From JBBDJB01 sp040880125 (GTDB taxonomy: Bacteria > Planctomycetota > Planctomycetia > Pirellulales > JBBDJB01): a stretch of DNA of 64,000 nt. Shown here piece by piece: positions 50,499-59,741 of the stretch. The stretch's first letter is position 1, and the number at the start of each line of letters is the position of its first letter. A program made the position numbers and the translations under genes. The notes under the pieces are model-generated. The model saw nothing but the letters and a program-made list of their open reading frames with translations, did not search any database and was not told the DNA's origin. The DNA is taken from positions 62,001 to 126,000 of the forward strand of contig JBBDJB010000012.1 in NCBI GenBank assembly GCA_040880125.1. The letters run 5' to 3'.

Positions 50499-52769
50499 TC
50501 ACTTCACCAGCCAGTCGACCAGCGATGGCAGCGCGCCTTCATCGTCGGTTACCGTGCCGTGCAATTCAGCATCGGCGAGGCCGGCCGCCTTTCGGGCGGC
50601 TCGCACAATCGGCGGAACTTGGCTTTCGCCCGCAAGCCCGAGGCGAGGTGCGCGTGCCAGGGCCAAAAGCGCCGGAAGGTCGTCGTACCTGACGGCGCCC
50701 GGCAGGAAGTTGGCGTCGCGGTAGGACGTCAGCGCGGCGAATCGGAAGCCCTGCGTATCGATCGCCAGCGATTCAATTGCGCTTTGCGATTGAGCCGCCG
50801 CCGCGGCTGCCCAGGGCCCCGCTCCCGCAACGCCGACCAGGTGGATCTTTTCGGCTTGCTGTTCATCACCGTGGATGTACGCCAGCAGCGTCAGGATGTC
50901 ATGCACGCGCTGGGCAAATAGGCTTCGGTTGTAGCCGAGCGTATAGCCGGCGAATTCGCGGGGATTCGAGACCGTGGGGGCCACGGTCGGCGGTTTACCG
51001 TCGGCATTGAACTCGCCCTGAAACAGCAGGTCCGTGCTGGCGACCGAAACGCCCGAGTCGAGTAACTTGCGGATGTGCGGCTTTGGATCTCCTTCAGCGT
51101 CGAACAGGGCAGCCTTGCCACGGCCGTCGATCCATACCGTCACCTCGCCGTTCCACTGCTTCGGATGCAAAAACACCACCGGCAGCGTTTCGCCGTGCTC
51201 CGGATAGCGAATCAGATCGGCAAACAGCCAATATTCGCCCTTGTCCTGCTTGGTGATTTTTTCGCGCGTGAGCTTGCTCGGATCAGGCAGCGACCGACCG
51301 AGGATCGCATCGAAAGCCCCGCCGACCACTTCCCGATAGCGCTCCAATGAGGCCGGGTCGTCCGCTTTCGGCTGCACCGCGTCGAGCTGTTGCCGGGCGT
51401 CCTCGGTCATCCAGCGGATCAATGAGCGTTCGTGCGGGGCACCCCCTTCCGGTCGCGGGTGGTCGTCGTTCCAGACGCTCATCTCCTCTTGCGAGAGTGG
51501 TTCGAAATCCTCTTCGACGATGGGCTCGCGGTGCCCCAGGGCAAGATGCTCGTTCATGAATGCGTACATCACTGCGCGGCTAACGTAGTTGTAGTTGTGG
51601 CCAAAATGGATCAGCGGCGCCGCCATCACGCGATTTTGAGCGTCGTACAGTCCGTACAGTGACTTCAGCTCAGGCAATCCCTTGGTGGCGATTTCCACGG
51701 TCCAATCGTCCGCACCAGTCATGCCGAGCGGGCGCGGAGCGATCAGGGCGGCGATCTCGATATTGCCCGTGCCAACGCGGAGCAAGCTGGCGTTTTCACA
51801 CGTGCAGCCGCCTTGCATTGCGGTCGAAACCATCACCGCCGGAAAAGCTACCGCGGGGCGGTCGTCCAACGCGCAGAGGATGAACGACTGCGTACCGCCG
51901 CCGCTGGCGCCGGTGACGCCGATGCGGTCCGGATCGACGTCGTCGCGCTGCGAGAGCCAATCGAGTGCGCGGATGGAGTTATACGTCTGCACGCCCATAA
52001 TGCTTTGCATGTGAAGCTCGGCCTGTGGGCTGTAGAAACCCCAAGCATCCGGCGAACTAAATTCGGGCCGTTGTTCGGCAAAGCGGTGGGCAAGCTCGAA
52101 GGAAAGCTGCGTGCTGTCCGCGTATCCGAGCATGTCGTAGTGGAAGACGACGCAGCCCATGCGGGCCAACTGCACGCAACGGGCCTGTAACGGATGGCGG
52201 CCGGAGCGCTCGAAGCGTTCAGCGCCCTGCACGATCTGGCGGCGGACTTCTCCCTCGCCGTGGTCGTGAAAGCGACCATTCGACCAGTGACCATGAGGGC
52301 AAAGCACCGCGGGCAGCCGTCCGGTCTTGCCCTTGGGGCGGTACAGATTGCCGGTGACGTAGTGGCCCGGGAAGCTCTCCAGGTAGACCTTCTCCACTGT
52401 GTAATCGCCGCGGTCTACCAGGCCATGCACGACCGCTTTGGCAGGAGTCTTGGTCGGCATCGGCCAAAGCCCCTGTGAGACGTGAAGTTGCCGGCGCAGC
52501 TCTTTTGCCCGTTGCTCCCATTCCGTGAGCGACTTGGGCGGCTGGAAAGGAAAATACCCGTCAAGGTCCTTCAGCGGCTTCAGCCGTGCATCGTCAGGCG
52601 TTTCACCAGCGGGCAAGCTCCGTGGCGCTTCGGCACAAGTTCGATGCGGAAAGCCGCTTAACAGCGCTACCGCCAGTGCGATGCTGGCTGCAAATGTCAC
52701 AAATCGCCCAAGGGGTGATCTACGGGGCGTTATTAAGATAAGCAGGGTGCCGGGTGCGCGGGATGCCAC
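50499..52769 (-). CDS. Secreted alpha/beta hydrolase, acetylxylan-esterase-like
   Basis: A 756-aa exported protein. Residues 1-46 contain a signal sequence (FAASIALAVALLSGF). Two alpha/beta-hydrolase-like regions are seen: the N-terminal one (about 120-400) with HGHWSNGRF and nucleophile S289 in GASGGG; the C-terminal one (about 530-740) with a looser match and no clear GxSxG (GVAGAGPWAA). The family de-esterifies plant or algal polysaccharides; substrate is unknown here. GTG 52769 has AAGGAGG 7 bp upstream. It converges with the small ORF at 50152 and diverges from the zinc-ribbon protein at 52973. Confidence 0.85.
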   Translation of the reverse strand: MASRAPGTLLILITPRRSPLGRFVTFAASIALAVALLSGFPHRTCAEAPRSLPAGETPDDARLKPLKDLDGYFPFQPPKSLTEWEQRAKELRRQLHVSQGLWPMPTKTPAKAVVHGLVDRGDYTVEKVYLESFPGHYVTGNLYRPKGKTGRLPAVLCPHGHWSNGRFHDHGEGEVRRQIVQGAERFERSGRHPLQARCVQLARMGCVVFHYDMLGYADSTQLSFELAHRFAEQRPEFSSPDAWGFYSPQAELHMQSIMGVQTYNSIRALDWLSQRDDVDPDRIGVTGASGGGTQSFILCALDDRPAVAFPAVMVSTAMQGGCTCENASLLRVGTGNIEIAALIAPRPLGMTGADDWTVEIATKGLPELKSLYGLYDAQNRVMAAPLIHFGHNYNYVSRAVMYAFMNEHLALGHREPIVEEDFEPLSQEEMSVWNDDHPRPEGGAPHERSLIRWMTEDARQQLDAVQPKADDPASLERYREVVGGAFDAILGRSLPDPSKLTREKITKQDKGEYWLFADLIRYPEHGETLPVVFLHPKQWNGEVTVWIDGRGKAALFDAEGDPKPHIRKLLDSGVSVASTDLLFQGEFNADGKPPTVAPTVSNPREFAGYTLGYNRSLFAQRVHDILTLLAYIHGDEQQAEKIHLVGVAGAGPWAAAAAAQSQSAIESLAIDTQGFRFAALTSYRDANFLPGAVRYDDLPALLALARAPRLGLAGESQVPPIVRAARKAAGLADAELHGTVTDDEGALPSLVDWLVK

Positions 52770-52972
52770 GTTCCGCCTCCTTCATATGACGGTTTCAGCC
52801 GAAAAGTCGATTGCAGCAATAGTGTAGAAGCGCCGCCGCACGCACGCCAGCATTTTCGGGGCGGCCAGGATCGGGGATGCCGATTCGTGGCTGCGCGGCT
52901 CGGGTTGTCGACGCGCGGCGGGTGTGGATATTCTGGAACCTGAGCAACGATTCCGATAGAGAGCATCGCATC

Positions 52973-53371
52973 GTGTCGCACGACGCATCGCCCGATAATC
53001 CGCCTCCGGAGATCGTCGACGCCTGGCCGACGTGTCCGGTTTGCGGCGAGAAGCGAGTGACGAGCTGTCCCGTCTGCAGCACGACCGGAAGCGATCTACC
53101 GCGTGCGGATGTTCAATTCCTGGCCGAGAGCGACCGGGCGGCCTCGCCGTGGGTGATGTGCCCAATGTGTGACGAGGTCTTCGCGGCCAGCTTTGTCCGC
53201 CGCTGCGTCTGGTGCGGGCACGACTTCGGCAACGGCGTCGACGTGGACTTGCCGCAGGAGCGGGCGGACCTGGCGGCACTGCTTACCGCCCGTGCCACAT
53301 TGGCCGCGGCCTTGATGACCGCGACCTTGGCACTGGTCGCCATCTATTTCGCGCTGCTGGTGCGGCTGTAG
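52973..53371 (+). CDS. Small zinc-ribbon membrane protein
   Basis: A 132-aa protein. Three CxxC pairs followed by a fourth near 80 (CPVCGEKRVTSCPVC, CPMCDEVF, CVWCGHDFG) suggest two zinc ribbons, followed by a C-terminal membrane helix (about 108-130: TLAAALMTATLALVAIYFAL). It is tail-anchored with the ribbons cytoplasmic. The family is not recognised; such proteins are frequent next to Planctomycete envelope genes. GTG 52973 is chosen, since the zinc pattern starts about 28 codons later and upstream codons show no coding signal; GAGAG precedes it. Confidence 0.7.
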   Translation: MSHDASPDNPPPEIVDAWPTCPVCGEKRVTSCPVCSTTGSDLPRADVQFLAESDRAASPWVMCPMCDEVFAASFVRRCVWCGHDFGNGVDVDLPQERADLAALLTARATLAAALMTATLALVAIYFALLVRL

Positions 53372-53461
53372 GTGTCGTGAGAAGCGGCAGAACGAGGGCG
53401 TGGCCATTCCTACTGGTCTAGAGACGCTGCCAAGTGCTGAAAGTTTGCAAGCACTTCAAAT

Positions 53462-53490
53462 CACTGCTGGTGGGCAAGTAGTGGCACACC
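53462..53490. repeat. Palindromic repeat family C, copy 3
   Basis: CACTGCTGG with a degenerate right arm AGTAGTG, then GCAC. Lies in the convergent gap 53372-53582. Confidence 0.6.
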
Positions 53491-53546
53491 CCAGGGACAG
53501 CACCATGCCAGGTGGCATTGCAGCCTGCAGTGGAATGGTTCAAGTC

Positions 53547-53577
53547 AATGCTGGATAAGTCAGTTGTGGCACACGCA
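53547..53577. repeat. Palindromic repeat family C, copy 4 (degenerate)
   Basis: CAATGCTGG / CAGTTGTGGCAC, same layout as copy 3, about 85 bp away. Confidence 0.5.
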
Positions 53578-53582
53578 GAGCG

Positions 53583-54368
53583 TTAGGTGCCAAACTCAGG
53601 TCGACGGCGGCCGAGTTGCGATTGAAGCCGTTGTACGATGGCGCTGTGCATCTGGCTGACGCGACTTTCGGAGAGATCGAGCGTGGCGCCGATCTCCTTC
53701 ATCGTCAGTTCTTCGTAGTAATAGAGGATAATGATCAACCTCTCGTTGCGATTAAGCCCCTTGGTGACCAGGCGCATCAGGTCGGTCTTTTGAATCCGCC
53801 GAGTCGGATCCTCGCCCTTTTTATCCTCGAGGATATCGATTTCGCGGACGTCCTTGTAGCTGTCGGTCTCGTACCACTTCTTGTTGAGACTGATCAAGTT
53901 GACCGCGTTGGCGTCAATGATGAGCTTTTCCAGCTCAGGAACGGTGATTTCCATGTGCGCGGCCAGCTCCAGTTCGCTGGGCGAGCGGCCCAGCTTGGCC
54001 TCCATCTGTTTGACGCCCTCGTTGAGCTTGGTCGCTTTGCTGCGCACCAGCCGCGGAACCCAGTCCATGGTGCGGAGTTCGTCGAGCATCGCCCCGCGAA
54101 TACGCGGCACGCAGTAGGTCTCGAACTTCACTCCCCGCGTGAGGTCGAACGCATCGATTGCGTCCATCAGCCCGAATACGCCGGCGGAGATCAAGTCATC
54201 CAACTCGACCCCCTCAGGCAGACGGGCCCAGATGCGTTCGCCGTTGTATTTCACCAGCGGCAAGTATTGCTCGACCAGCCGATTGCGGAGCTGTTGGTTT
54301 GAGATATCGGTTTTGAACTGCCGCCAAAGTTGCTCGACATCATGTGAGGCGAACGTAGTTGTTGCCAT
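53583..54368 (-). CDS. fliA: RNA polymerase sigma factor FliA/WhiG (sigma-28)
   Basis: A 261-aa alternative sigma factor for late flagellar genes. Region 2 is seen at about 25-95 (VEQYLPLVKYNGERI, DDLISAGVFGLMDAIDAFD, KFETYCVPRIRGAMLDELR), region 3 at 100-165 (SELELAAHMEITVPELEKLI), and region 4 with its helix-turn-helix at 200-255 (LTMKEIGATLDLSESRVSQM). The length and domain set match the FliA/WhiG group. It is the last gene of the flagellar block, 92 bp after the small membrane protein gene. An anti-sigma FlgM is not in the window. The N-terminus begins at ATG 54368. Confidence 0.95.
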   Translation of the reverse strand: MATTTFASHDVEQLWRQFKTDISNQQLRNRLVEQYLPLVKYNGERIWARLPEGVELDDLISAGVFGLMDAIDAFDLTRGVKFETYCVPRIRGAMLDELRTMDWVPRLVRSKATKLNEGVKQMEAKLGRSPSELELAAHMEITVPELEKLIIDANAVNLISLNKKWYETDSYKDVREIDILEDKKGEDPTRRIQKTDLMRLVTKGLNRNERLIIILYYYEELTMKEIGATLDLSESRVSQMHSAIVQRLQSQLGRRRPEFGT

Positions 54369-54460
54369 GCAATCCTCCCTGATTGCTGCCCGGAGGCGAC
54401 CGATTCAATAAAATCCGACTCGAACTTCTTTGCCCGCGATGCGAGTGCACCGCGTGATCA

Positions 54461-54727
54461 TCAGGCGGCGCGCCCGTGGGCGGTGCCGTGCTGGTTATTG
54501 CTATCGCCGGATGCGGAGCCTTGCTGGCGAGCCCACTGGTCGCGGACCGATTGATCGACAATCCATTGCGCCATGCTGCCCACGATCCACCCTAACGCGG
54601 CGAAGGCGATCACCGACACCGTCGCCGCCGTCATGACGGACTGCGCGGAGCCGCCGTCCTTGATCCCGCGCACTACGACGACCACCCATGCCAGAGCACC
54701 CATGATTCCGGCATAGTTTCGCCCCAC
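54461..54727 (-). CDS. Small membrane protein in the flagellar cluster
   Basis: An 88-aa protein with two predicted helices (about 9-25: GALAWVVVVVRGI; 34-58: VMTAATVSVIAFAALGWIVG) and a Gln/Ser/His-rich polar tail. I do not recognise it. Position between flhG and fliA, same strand, suggests co-regulation with flagellar genes. GTG 54727 has GAGG about 8 bp upstream. Confidence 0.65.
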   Translation of the reverse strand: MGRNYAGIMGALAWVVVVVRGIKDGGSAQSVMTAATVSVIAFAALGWIVGSMAQWIVDQSVRDQWARQQGSASGDSNNQHGTAHGRAA

Positions 54728-54962
54728 CGGCGATACCTCGGTGTTTGACGGAAAGGTCTACGCGACCCGAAAAGTTTAACGTTACCGAAGATGGCGACGT
54801 TGCTTCATAAGTATCGGTCATGCGGTCTCCGCGGGTTGAACCGAAGTTGTTGGTTATTCTTGTCCTGGCGATTATCCAGCCCGGCCTGCTAGCAATTCTT
54901 GGCGGCATCAGGACGTAAAGCTCATACCCGCCGACGGTACGGGTTCACGGTGCTTCGGGGGG

Positions 54963-55796
54963 TCAGCCGATCGAACACTGAGCATGTCGGGCAAGCAGTT
55001 GCGCCACGTGCTGGGCCAAGCTGGTAAACGCCTGGGCGACCGGCGACGCCGGCTGCTCGACGGCAATCGGCCGTTGGCACTGCGGGACGTGCAGGTCGTC
55101 TGGAACTGGGGGCAAGTCACCAACCTCCAGCCTTAGAAACCGTTCACACGCCCGGCGGATTCGTTGATACACCTCGTCATCGGCGACTGGTCCTTCGCCA
55201 CGATTCACCAGTACGTGGACGCCAGCGGAGGGGACCTCGGCCGCGTGCAGCTTGATCGTGGCATAGGCGTCCATCACCGAAACGGTGTCGGGAACCGTTA
55301 CGACCACTGCCAGTCGCGCGTCTCGCCAGCATGCCGCCGCCAGCGGACCGGGCGTGCTGCCGGCATCGACGACGATCGCGTCCGCCTGTGTCCCGAGCCG
55401 GCGCAGCGCCCCGCGGAGCCGCTGCGGATCGAATTGACCGGTTTGGTGGCGGTCGTCCGGTGCCCAGGTCCCCGGCACGATCTGGACTCCTGAGGGACCG
55501 CGGTGCAGCACTTCTTGAATCGTGCGGCGCCCGGAAAGGGCGTCCTGCAGTGTCCCCTTTTCCTGAATGCCGCACAGCGTCGCTATGTCGGGTTGATGAA
55601 GGTTGGCATCAACCAGCGCGATGCTCAGCCCACGATCGGCGAGTGCTAAGCTCAGATTTACTGCTACGGTTGTCACGCCGACTCCGCCCTTAGCGCCGGC
55701 AATCATAACCAACGGCAGCTCGCCGGCAGTCGGGTCACCCTGGGCGGAGTCCATTACTAATCGACGCAGTCGATCTGCCTGATCTACGTAGCTCAT
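54963..55796 (-). CDS. flhG: Flagellar number regulator FlhG (MinD-like ATPase)
   Basis: A 277-aa ParA/MinD-family ATPase that, with FlhF, sets the number and place of flagella. The N-terminal helix carries DQADRLRRL (residues 5-13), the DQAxxLR motif by which FlhG stimulates the FlhF GTPase in studied bacteria. The deviant Walker A is KGGVGVTT (36-43), followed by NLHQPDIATL (switch I) and VVDAGST (the Walker-B-type segment). No HTH domain, so not a FleQ-type binder. ATG 55796; the upstream gap to flhF contains only a repeat fragment. It is one of the clearest assignments in the window. Confidence 0.93.
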   Translation of the reverse strand: MSYVDQADRLRRLVMDSAQGDPTAGELPLVMIAGAKGGVGVTTVAVNLSLALADRGLSIALVDANLHQPDIATLCGIQEKGTLQDALSGRRTIQEVLHRGPSGVQIVPGTWAPDDRHQTGQFDPQRLRGALRRLGTQADAIVVDAGSTPGPLAAACWRDARLAVVVTVPDTVSVMDAYATIKLHAAEVPSAGVHVLVNRGEGPVADDEVYQRIRRACERFLRLEVGDLPPVPDDLHVPQCQRPIAVEQPASPVAQAFTSLAQHVAQLLARHAQCSIG

Positions 55797-56058
55797 TTAC
55801 GTGTACCTCGCACGTTTGTCATCTTTCGATCCTTCAAGTTGCCGTCGTTCAACTTGCGAGTGAATCGACAATGTTCTTCCCTCTCTCCCTTTGGGAGTTG
55901 GCCGAGGAGAGGGGGTGTTCGGAGAGCAGAGAGTAGTCCAGCGTCCGCACGTCTGCGCTCCATTTTCTCATTTTCAACGAATCACCGAAGGCGATCCGCT
56001 CGCAACATCTCTCCGCAGGCGAAAACAGTATTTGTCTCCCGTTAGCCGCAACAGCTTC
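55797..56058. other. 262-bp gap between flhF and flhG
   Basis: Holds a degenerate family B repeat at 55877-55916; otherwise nothing recognisable. It may reduce read-through between the two genes. Confidence 0.45.
55877..55916. repeat. Dispersed repeat family B, degenerate copy
   Basis: TTCCCTCTCTCCCTTTGGGAG then GAGGAGAGGGGGTG, the family B layout with changes. Confidence 0.45.
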
Positions 56059-57216
56059 TCATCCTTTCGCGCCGAGAATCGTGGTGGCGATCCAACGCGA
56101 GTCGGCGATCTGAATATCATCGGGCACGTTCTGGCCGGCCGTAAGATAGCTCAGGGGCAGTGGACACTCGCGGAGCAAGGGGAGCAGGTTGCCCAGTCCG
56201 GCGGCTTCATCGAGCTTTGTCAGCAGCAGCGCGGTGGTGCCCGTGTCGCTGAATTTGCGGGCGGTAGCAGCCAGGTTTTTTCCGCCGGAGACGGCGCTTA
56301 AGACCAGGTGAACTTCGTCGGGCCTGGCCTCGTTGAGCATCGCCCGCAGTTCCTGAATCTTCACCTCGTCGCGTGGACTGCGACCGGCGGTATCCATGAG
56401 CACGAGATCCAAGCCGGAGAGGCGGGCCACCGCTTCGCGCATCTCGCGAGGTGTGGAGACCACTTCCATCGGCAGATCGATGATGTCAGCGTACGTGCGA
56501 AGCTGTTCCACCGCCGCGATTCGGTAGGTATCGACAGTGATCAGACCGACGCGACGCTTCTCGCGCAGGCGATAGTTGGCGGCCAGCTTGGCGATCGTCG
56601 TGGTCTTGCCCACACCAGTCGGACCGACCAGGGCCACCAGCTTCCGCTTTCCTTCGGTCAGAGTGATGGGCCCGGTGGTTTGAATCTCGCTTTCGATCAT
56701 GCGGCTGATCTGCGACTTGACGAGCATCGTGTCGTTCAAGTCGGCCGGGCGGACGTCGCGGCTGGCCCGGCCGATCCAGTCGCGGGCGAGTTCCTCGCTG
56801 ACGTCGGCCTCGATCAGATCGGTAAAGATGTGGAACAGCGCCTCGGGCAGATCGTGTTGCGGAGAGCTGGCGGTCCGGCGGCAAAGGTCTTCGACCATCG
56901 ACTGCAAGTTGTCGAGTTGGCCCCGCAGGTCGTCGCGAAACTTTGCGCGATAGTCCTGTTCCAGATGAACAGGCGCGGCCTGAGGTCGCGGTGACTGTTG
57001 CTGTGAAGTGCGCATCCGCTCCGGTAGCCGGCTCGGTACGTTGACGGACGCGGAAGCGGTGACTTCGATCTGCCGAGAGGAGCCCGTCAGCCAGCGGAGT
57101 ACTCCCGGGGCGCGCACCTCGCGGGTGTGCAACACCGCGGCATCGGGGCCGAGCTCTTGCCGCACGAGGTTCAACGCATCGTTCATCGATTTGGCACGGT
57201 AGGTTTTGATATCCAT
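56059..57216 (-). CDS. flhF: Flagellar biosynthesis GTPase FlhF
   Basis: A 385-aa SRP-type GTPase that recruits early flagellar parts to the membrane. N-terminal B-domain residues 1-115 are basic and partly disordered. The G domain has GPTGVGKTT (198-206), DTAGR (275-279) and TKLDEA (333-338). The NG layout and length match FlhF rather than FtsY or Ffh. It follows flhA with a 57-bp gap and precedes flhG; the order flhA-flhF-flhG-fliA is the usual one. Activity is probably modulated by FlhG through its N-terminal helix. Confidence 0.94.
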   Translation of the reverse strand: MDIKTYRAKSMNDALNLVRQELGPDAAVLHTREVRAPGVLRWLTGSSRQIEVTASASVNVPSRLPERMRTSQQQSPRPQAAPVHLEQDYRAKFRDDLRGQLDNLQSMVEDLCRRTASSPQHDLPEALFHIFTDLIEADVSEELARDWIGRASRDVRPADLNDTMLVKSQISRMIESEIQTTGPITLTEGKRKLVALVGPTGVGKTTTIAKLAANYRLREKRRVGLITVDTYRIAAVEQLRTYADIIDLPMEVVSTPREMREAVARLSGLDLVLMDTAGRSPRDEVKIQELRAMLNEARPDEVHLVLSAVSGGKNLAATARKFSDTGTTALLLTKLDEAAGLGNLLPLLRECPLPLSYLTAGQNVPDDIQIADSRWIATTILGAKG

Positions 57217-57273
57217 CGTCGATCCACCCCAAGAACAAAGAGCTAGTTGAAACTCGCCCGTTGGTTGCGCCGA

Positions 57274-59370
57274 CTATTTGTGAGTTGCGTCGCTTATCAA
57301 GGCCGCCGATTCGATCCGTGTGTCGCGGGTGATCTCGTTGTAGCTAAGCACCGCTACATGAGGCAGATGCGGCTCGATCATCTGCTTCAGCGCCGCGCGA
57401 ATCTGGGGACTGACCAAGAGCACCGGTGCATGTTGGCCCGCCCGCAGTTTTTCCAGCCCCTCCGCGATCACGCGACAAGTGGCTTCAATAGCCGGCGGCG
57501 ACATCCTTATGAACAGCCCTCGTTCGTTGTGCTCGAAGCCGGCGCGAATGCGATCTTCCAGTGCCGGATCGAGCGTGGCAACGTGCAGCATCCTGTCGGC
57601 GTCGCGATGCCGTGTGCAGATTGCCCGGGCCAGGCGGTGCCGTACATACTCAGTCAACAGCACGGGGTCCTTGGTGCGCGAGGCGTAATCGCCCAACGTC
57701 TCCAATATGGTCGCCAATTGCCGGATCGGAACCTGCTCGCGGAGCAGCATTTGCAAGACCTGCTGCACCTCGGCCAGCGACATGTGCTTGGGGATCAGTT
57801 CGTCGACCACCGTGGGCGCGGTGTTCTTCAATTCGTCGATCAAGTGCTTGGTAGCGTCTCGCGTGAGGATTTCGTCGGCGTGCCGACGGACCACTTCGGT
57901 CAGATGGGTGGCCAGCACCGCGCCGGGCTCGACGACCGTGTAACCGAGCATTTCCGCGTGGTCGCGCTGCCCAGTTTGAATCCACTTGGCGTCGGTGCCA
58001 AAGGCGGGATCCTTCGTTGCGACGCCGTCGATGTGGCCGGTCGTCATACCGGAGTCCATTGCCAGCAACATGCCCGGTGCGAGTTGGCCGTGCGCGATGG
58101 TCATGTCAGCGATCTTGATTTCGTACTCGTTTTGGCCGAGCCGCATGTTGTCTCGAATGCGGACCTTCGGCATGATGATGCCGATATCCGAAGCGACGTT
58201 CTGCCGGACGCGCTGAACTCGTTCAAGCAGGTCACCACCGCGCTTGGGGTCGGCCAGCCGGATCAGTCCGACGCCGATTTCCAACTCCATGGGATCGACG
58301 GTCAGATAGTCCTCGACGCGCTCGGGCGGCTTTTCCGCCGCCGCGGCATTGGCGGCCGCCGTGTTCTGTTGTTCTAAGGCCGCCTGCCGCCGCGAAAGCA
58401 AGACCGACAGGCCGATGCAGCTTCCGCCGATCAGCGTCAGCGGAACGGCGGGCAGTCGCGTGAAAATCAACACGCCCAAAAACGCGCCCGTGACGGCGAG
58501 CGCCTGGGGTCGCGAGAACAATTGCGTGACGAACTCCGCAGGCAGATTCGTGCGGTGCGTGCTGCGGGTGACGAGCAAGCCGGCAGCCAGTGAAATCAAG
58601 AACGCCGGCAACTGGCTGACCAGCCCATCGCCGATGGTGAGCTTCGTATAGAGCGATGCCGCTTCGGAGAGCCCCAATCCAGCGTCATATACGCCGATGA
58701 ACAAGCCACCGAGGACGTTGACGACCGTGATGAGGATGCCGGCGATCGCATCGCCGCGGACGAACTTACTGGCACCGTCCATGGCCCCATAGAAGTCGGC
58801 CTGGCGTGAGATCTCCTCGCGTCGTCGCTGGGCTTCTCGCTCGTCGATCATGCCGGCGTTCAGGTCAGCGTCAATCGCCATCTGCTTGCCCGGCATTCCG
58901 TCGAGCGCGAATCGAGCCGCAACTTCGCTGATCCGCGTGGCTCCTTTGGTGATCACGACGAACTGGATCACCACGATAATCACAAAGATGATCACGCCCA
59001 CGGCGATCTTGTCACCCGCCACAAAGTCGCCGAAGGTGGCGATGACGCTGCCCGCAGCCTGTGGGCCGGATTCGCCACGCGTCAAAATGAGCCGCGTAGT
59101 GGCGACATTGAGCACCAATCGCCCCAGCGTGGTGGCCAGCAGCAGCGAGGGAAAGATGCTGAAGTCGAGCGGCGCTCGGACGTAGATGGTCGTGAGCAGC
59201 ACCATGACCGCTACGGTGACGTTGCCGGCGAGCAGCACATCCAACAACGCGGCAGGCAACGGCACCAGGATCACCAGCACGCTGGAGATCATAGCGACCG
59301 GCAGGATCAAGTCCTTGCCGCGCGAAAATAGCGCACCGGTACTGGTGCGAGCGGTGGCCGCACTAGCCAT
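57274..59370 (-). CDS. flhA: Flagellar export gate protein FlhA
   Basis: A 698-aa inner-membrane protein of the flagellar type III export gate. The N-terminal half (about 20-330) has eight hydrophobic segments and the family loop (DGASKFVRGDAIAGILI). The C-terminal half (about 350-690) is the cytoplasmic domain that forms the nonameric ring (LPAEFVTQLF, IRDNMRLGQNEYEIKI, HLTEVVRRHADEILTRD). Length and layout are standard. It is the first gene of the flagellar block. No FlhB or FliPQR is in the window. ATG 59370. Confidence 0.96.
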   Translation of the reverse strand: MASAATARTSTGALFSRGKDLILPVAMISSVLVILVPLPAALLDVLLAGNVTVAVMVLLTTIYVRAPLDFSIFPSLLLATTLGRLVLNVATTRLILTRGESGPQAAGSVIATFGDFVAGDKIAVGVIIFVIIVVIQFVVITKGATRISEVAARFALDGMPGKQMAIDADLNAGMIDEREAQRRREEISRQADFYGAMDGASKFVRGDAIAGILITVVNVLGGLFIGVYDAGLGLSEAASLYTKLTIGDGLVSQLPAFLISLAAGLLVTRSTHRTNLPAEFVTQLFSRPQALAVTGAFLGVLIFTRLPAVPLTLIGGSCIGLSVLLSRRQAALEQQNTAAANAAAAEKPPERVEDYLTVDPMELEIGVGLIRLADPKRGGDLLERVQRVRQNVASDIGIIMPKVRIRDNMRLGQNEYEIKIADMTIAHGQLAPGMLLAMDSGMTTGHIDGVATKDPAFGTDAKWIQTGQRDHAEMLGYTVVEPGAVLATHLTEVVRRHADEILTRDATKHLIDELKNTAPTVVDELIPKHMSLAEVQQVLQMLLREQVPIRQLATILETLGDYASRTKDPVLLTEYVRHRLARAICTRHRDADRMLHVATLDPALEDRIRAGFEHNERGLFIRMSPPAIEATCRVIAEGLEKLRAGQHAPVLLVSPQIRAALKQMIEPHLPHVAVLSYNEITRDTRIESAALISDATHK

Positions 59371-59741
59371 CCGACTCTCCGCAAGGCGTTAAAAATGCTT
59401 CGGCTGCCGGCACGGCCCCGGGGGCAAAACGATGACCCTGGGAGACCTCGCCGAACACCGTCACCCGACGACGTGCGGGCTGCTTAAGCTGGTAGTTGAG
59501 AAGAGGGCGAGAAGGTACTGAAACCGCCTTGGGGTGTCCAGATCGTTCGCCGGTGTGACCGGCCCGGAATATCGTATCCCGCGTCATCTGATCCGATGTG
59601 ATCCGATGTGCACAGGTCGGGGCAGCCAGGCGTCGAAGTGATGATCCTCAAGATCGCGTGTTTCTCGGGGCGATACTAGCTACCTAGCACGGGTGCTGAC
59701 GACTTCAGCCGCAACAATTCGAAAGTTGAAGAGCCGCGGGA
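59371..59741. other. 371-bp divergent gap, no supported gene
   Basis: A 10-bp tandem duplication (GATCCGATGT twice, 59591-59610) is the only structure seen. A 74-codon minus-strand frame has no domain. Promoters for flhA and the lipoprotein gene must lie here but are not clear. Confidence 0.5.

Noticed and set aside
54820..54918. 32-codon hydrophobic frame (single helix) on the plus strand
   Set aside because: No ribosome site and opposite to the surrounding flagellar genes; a small protein cannot be excluded but is not supported.
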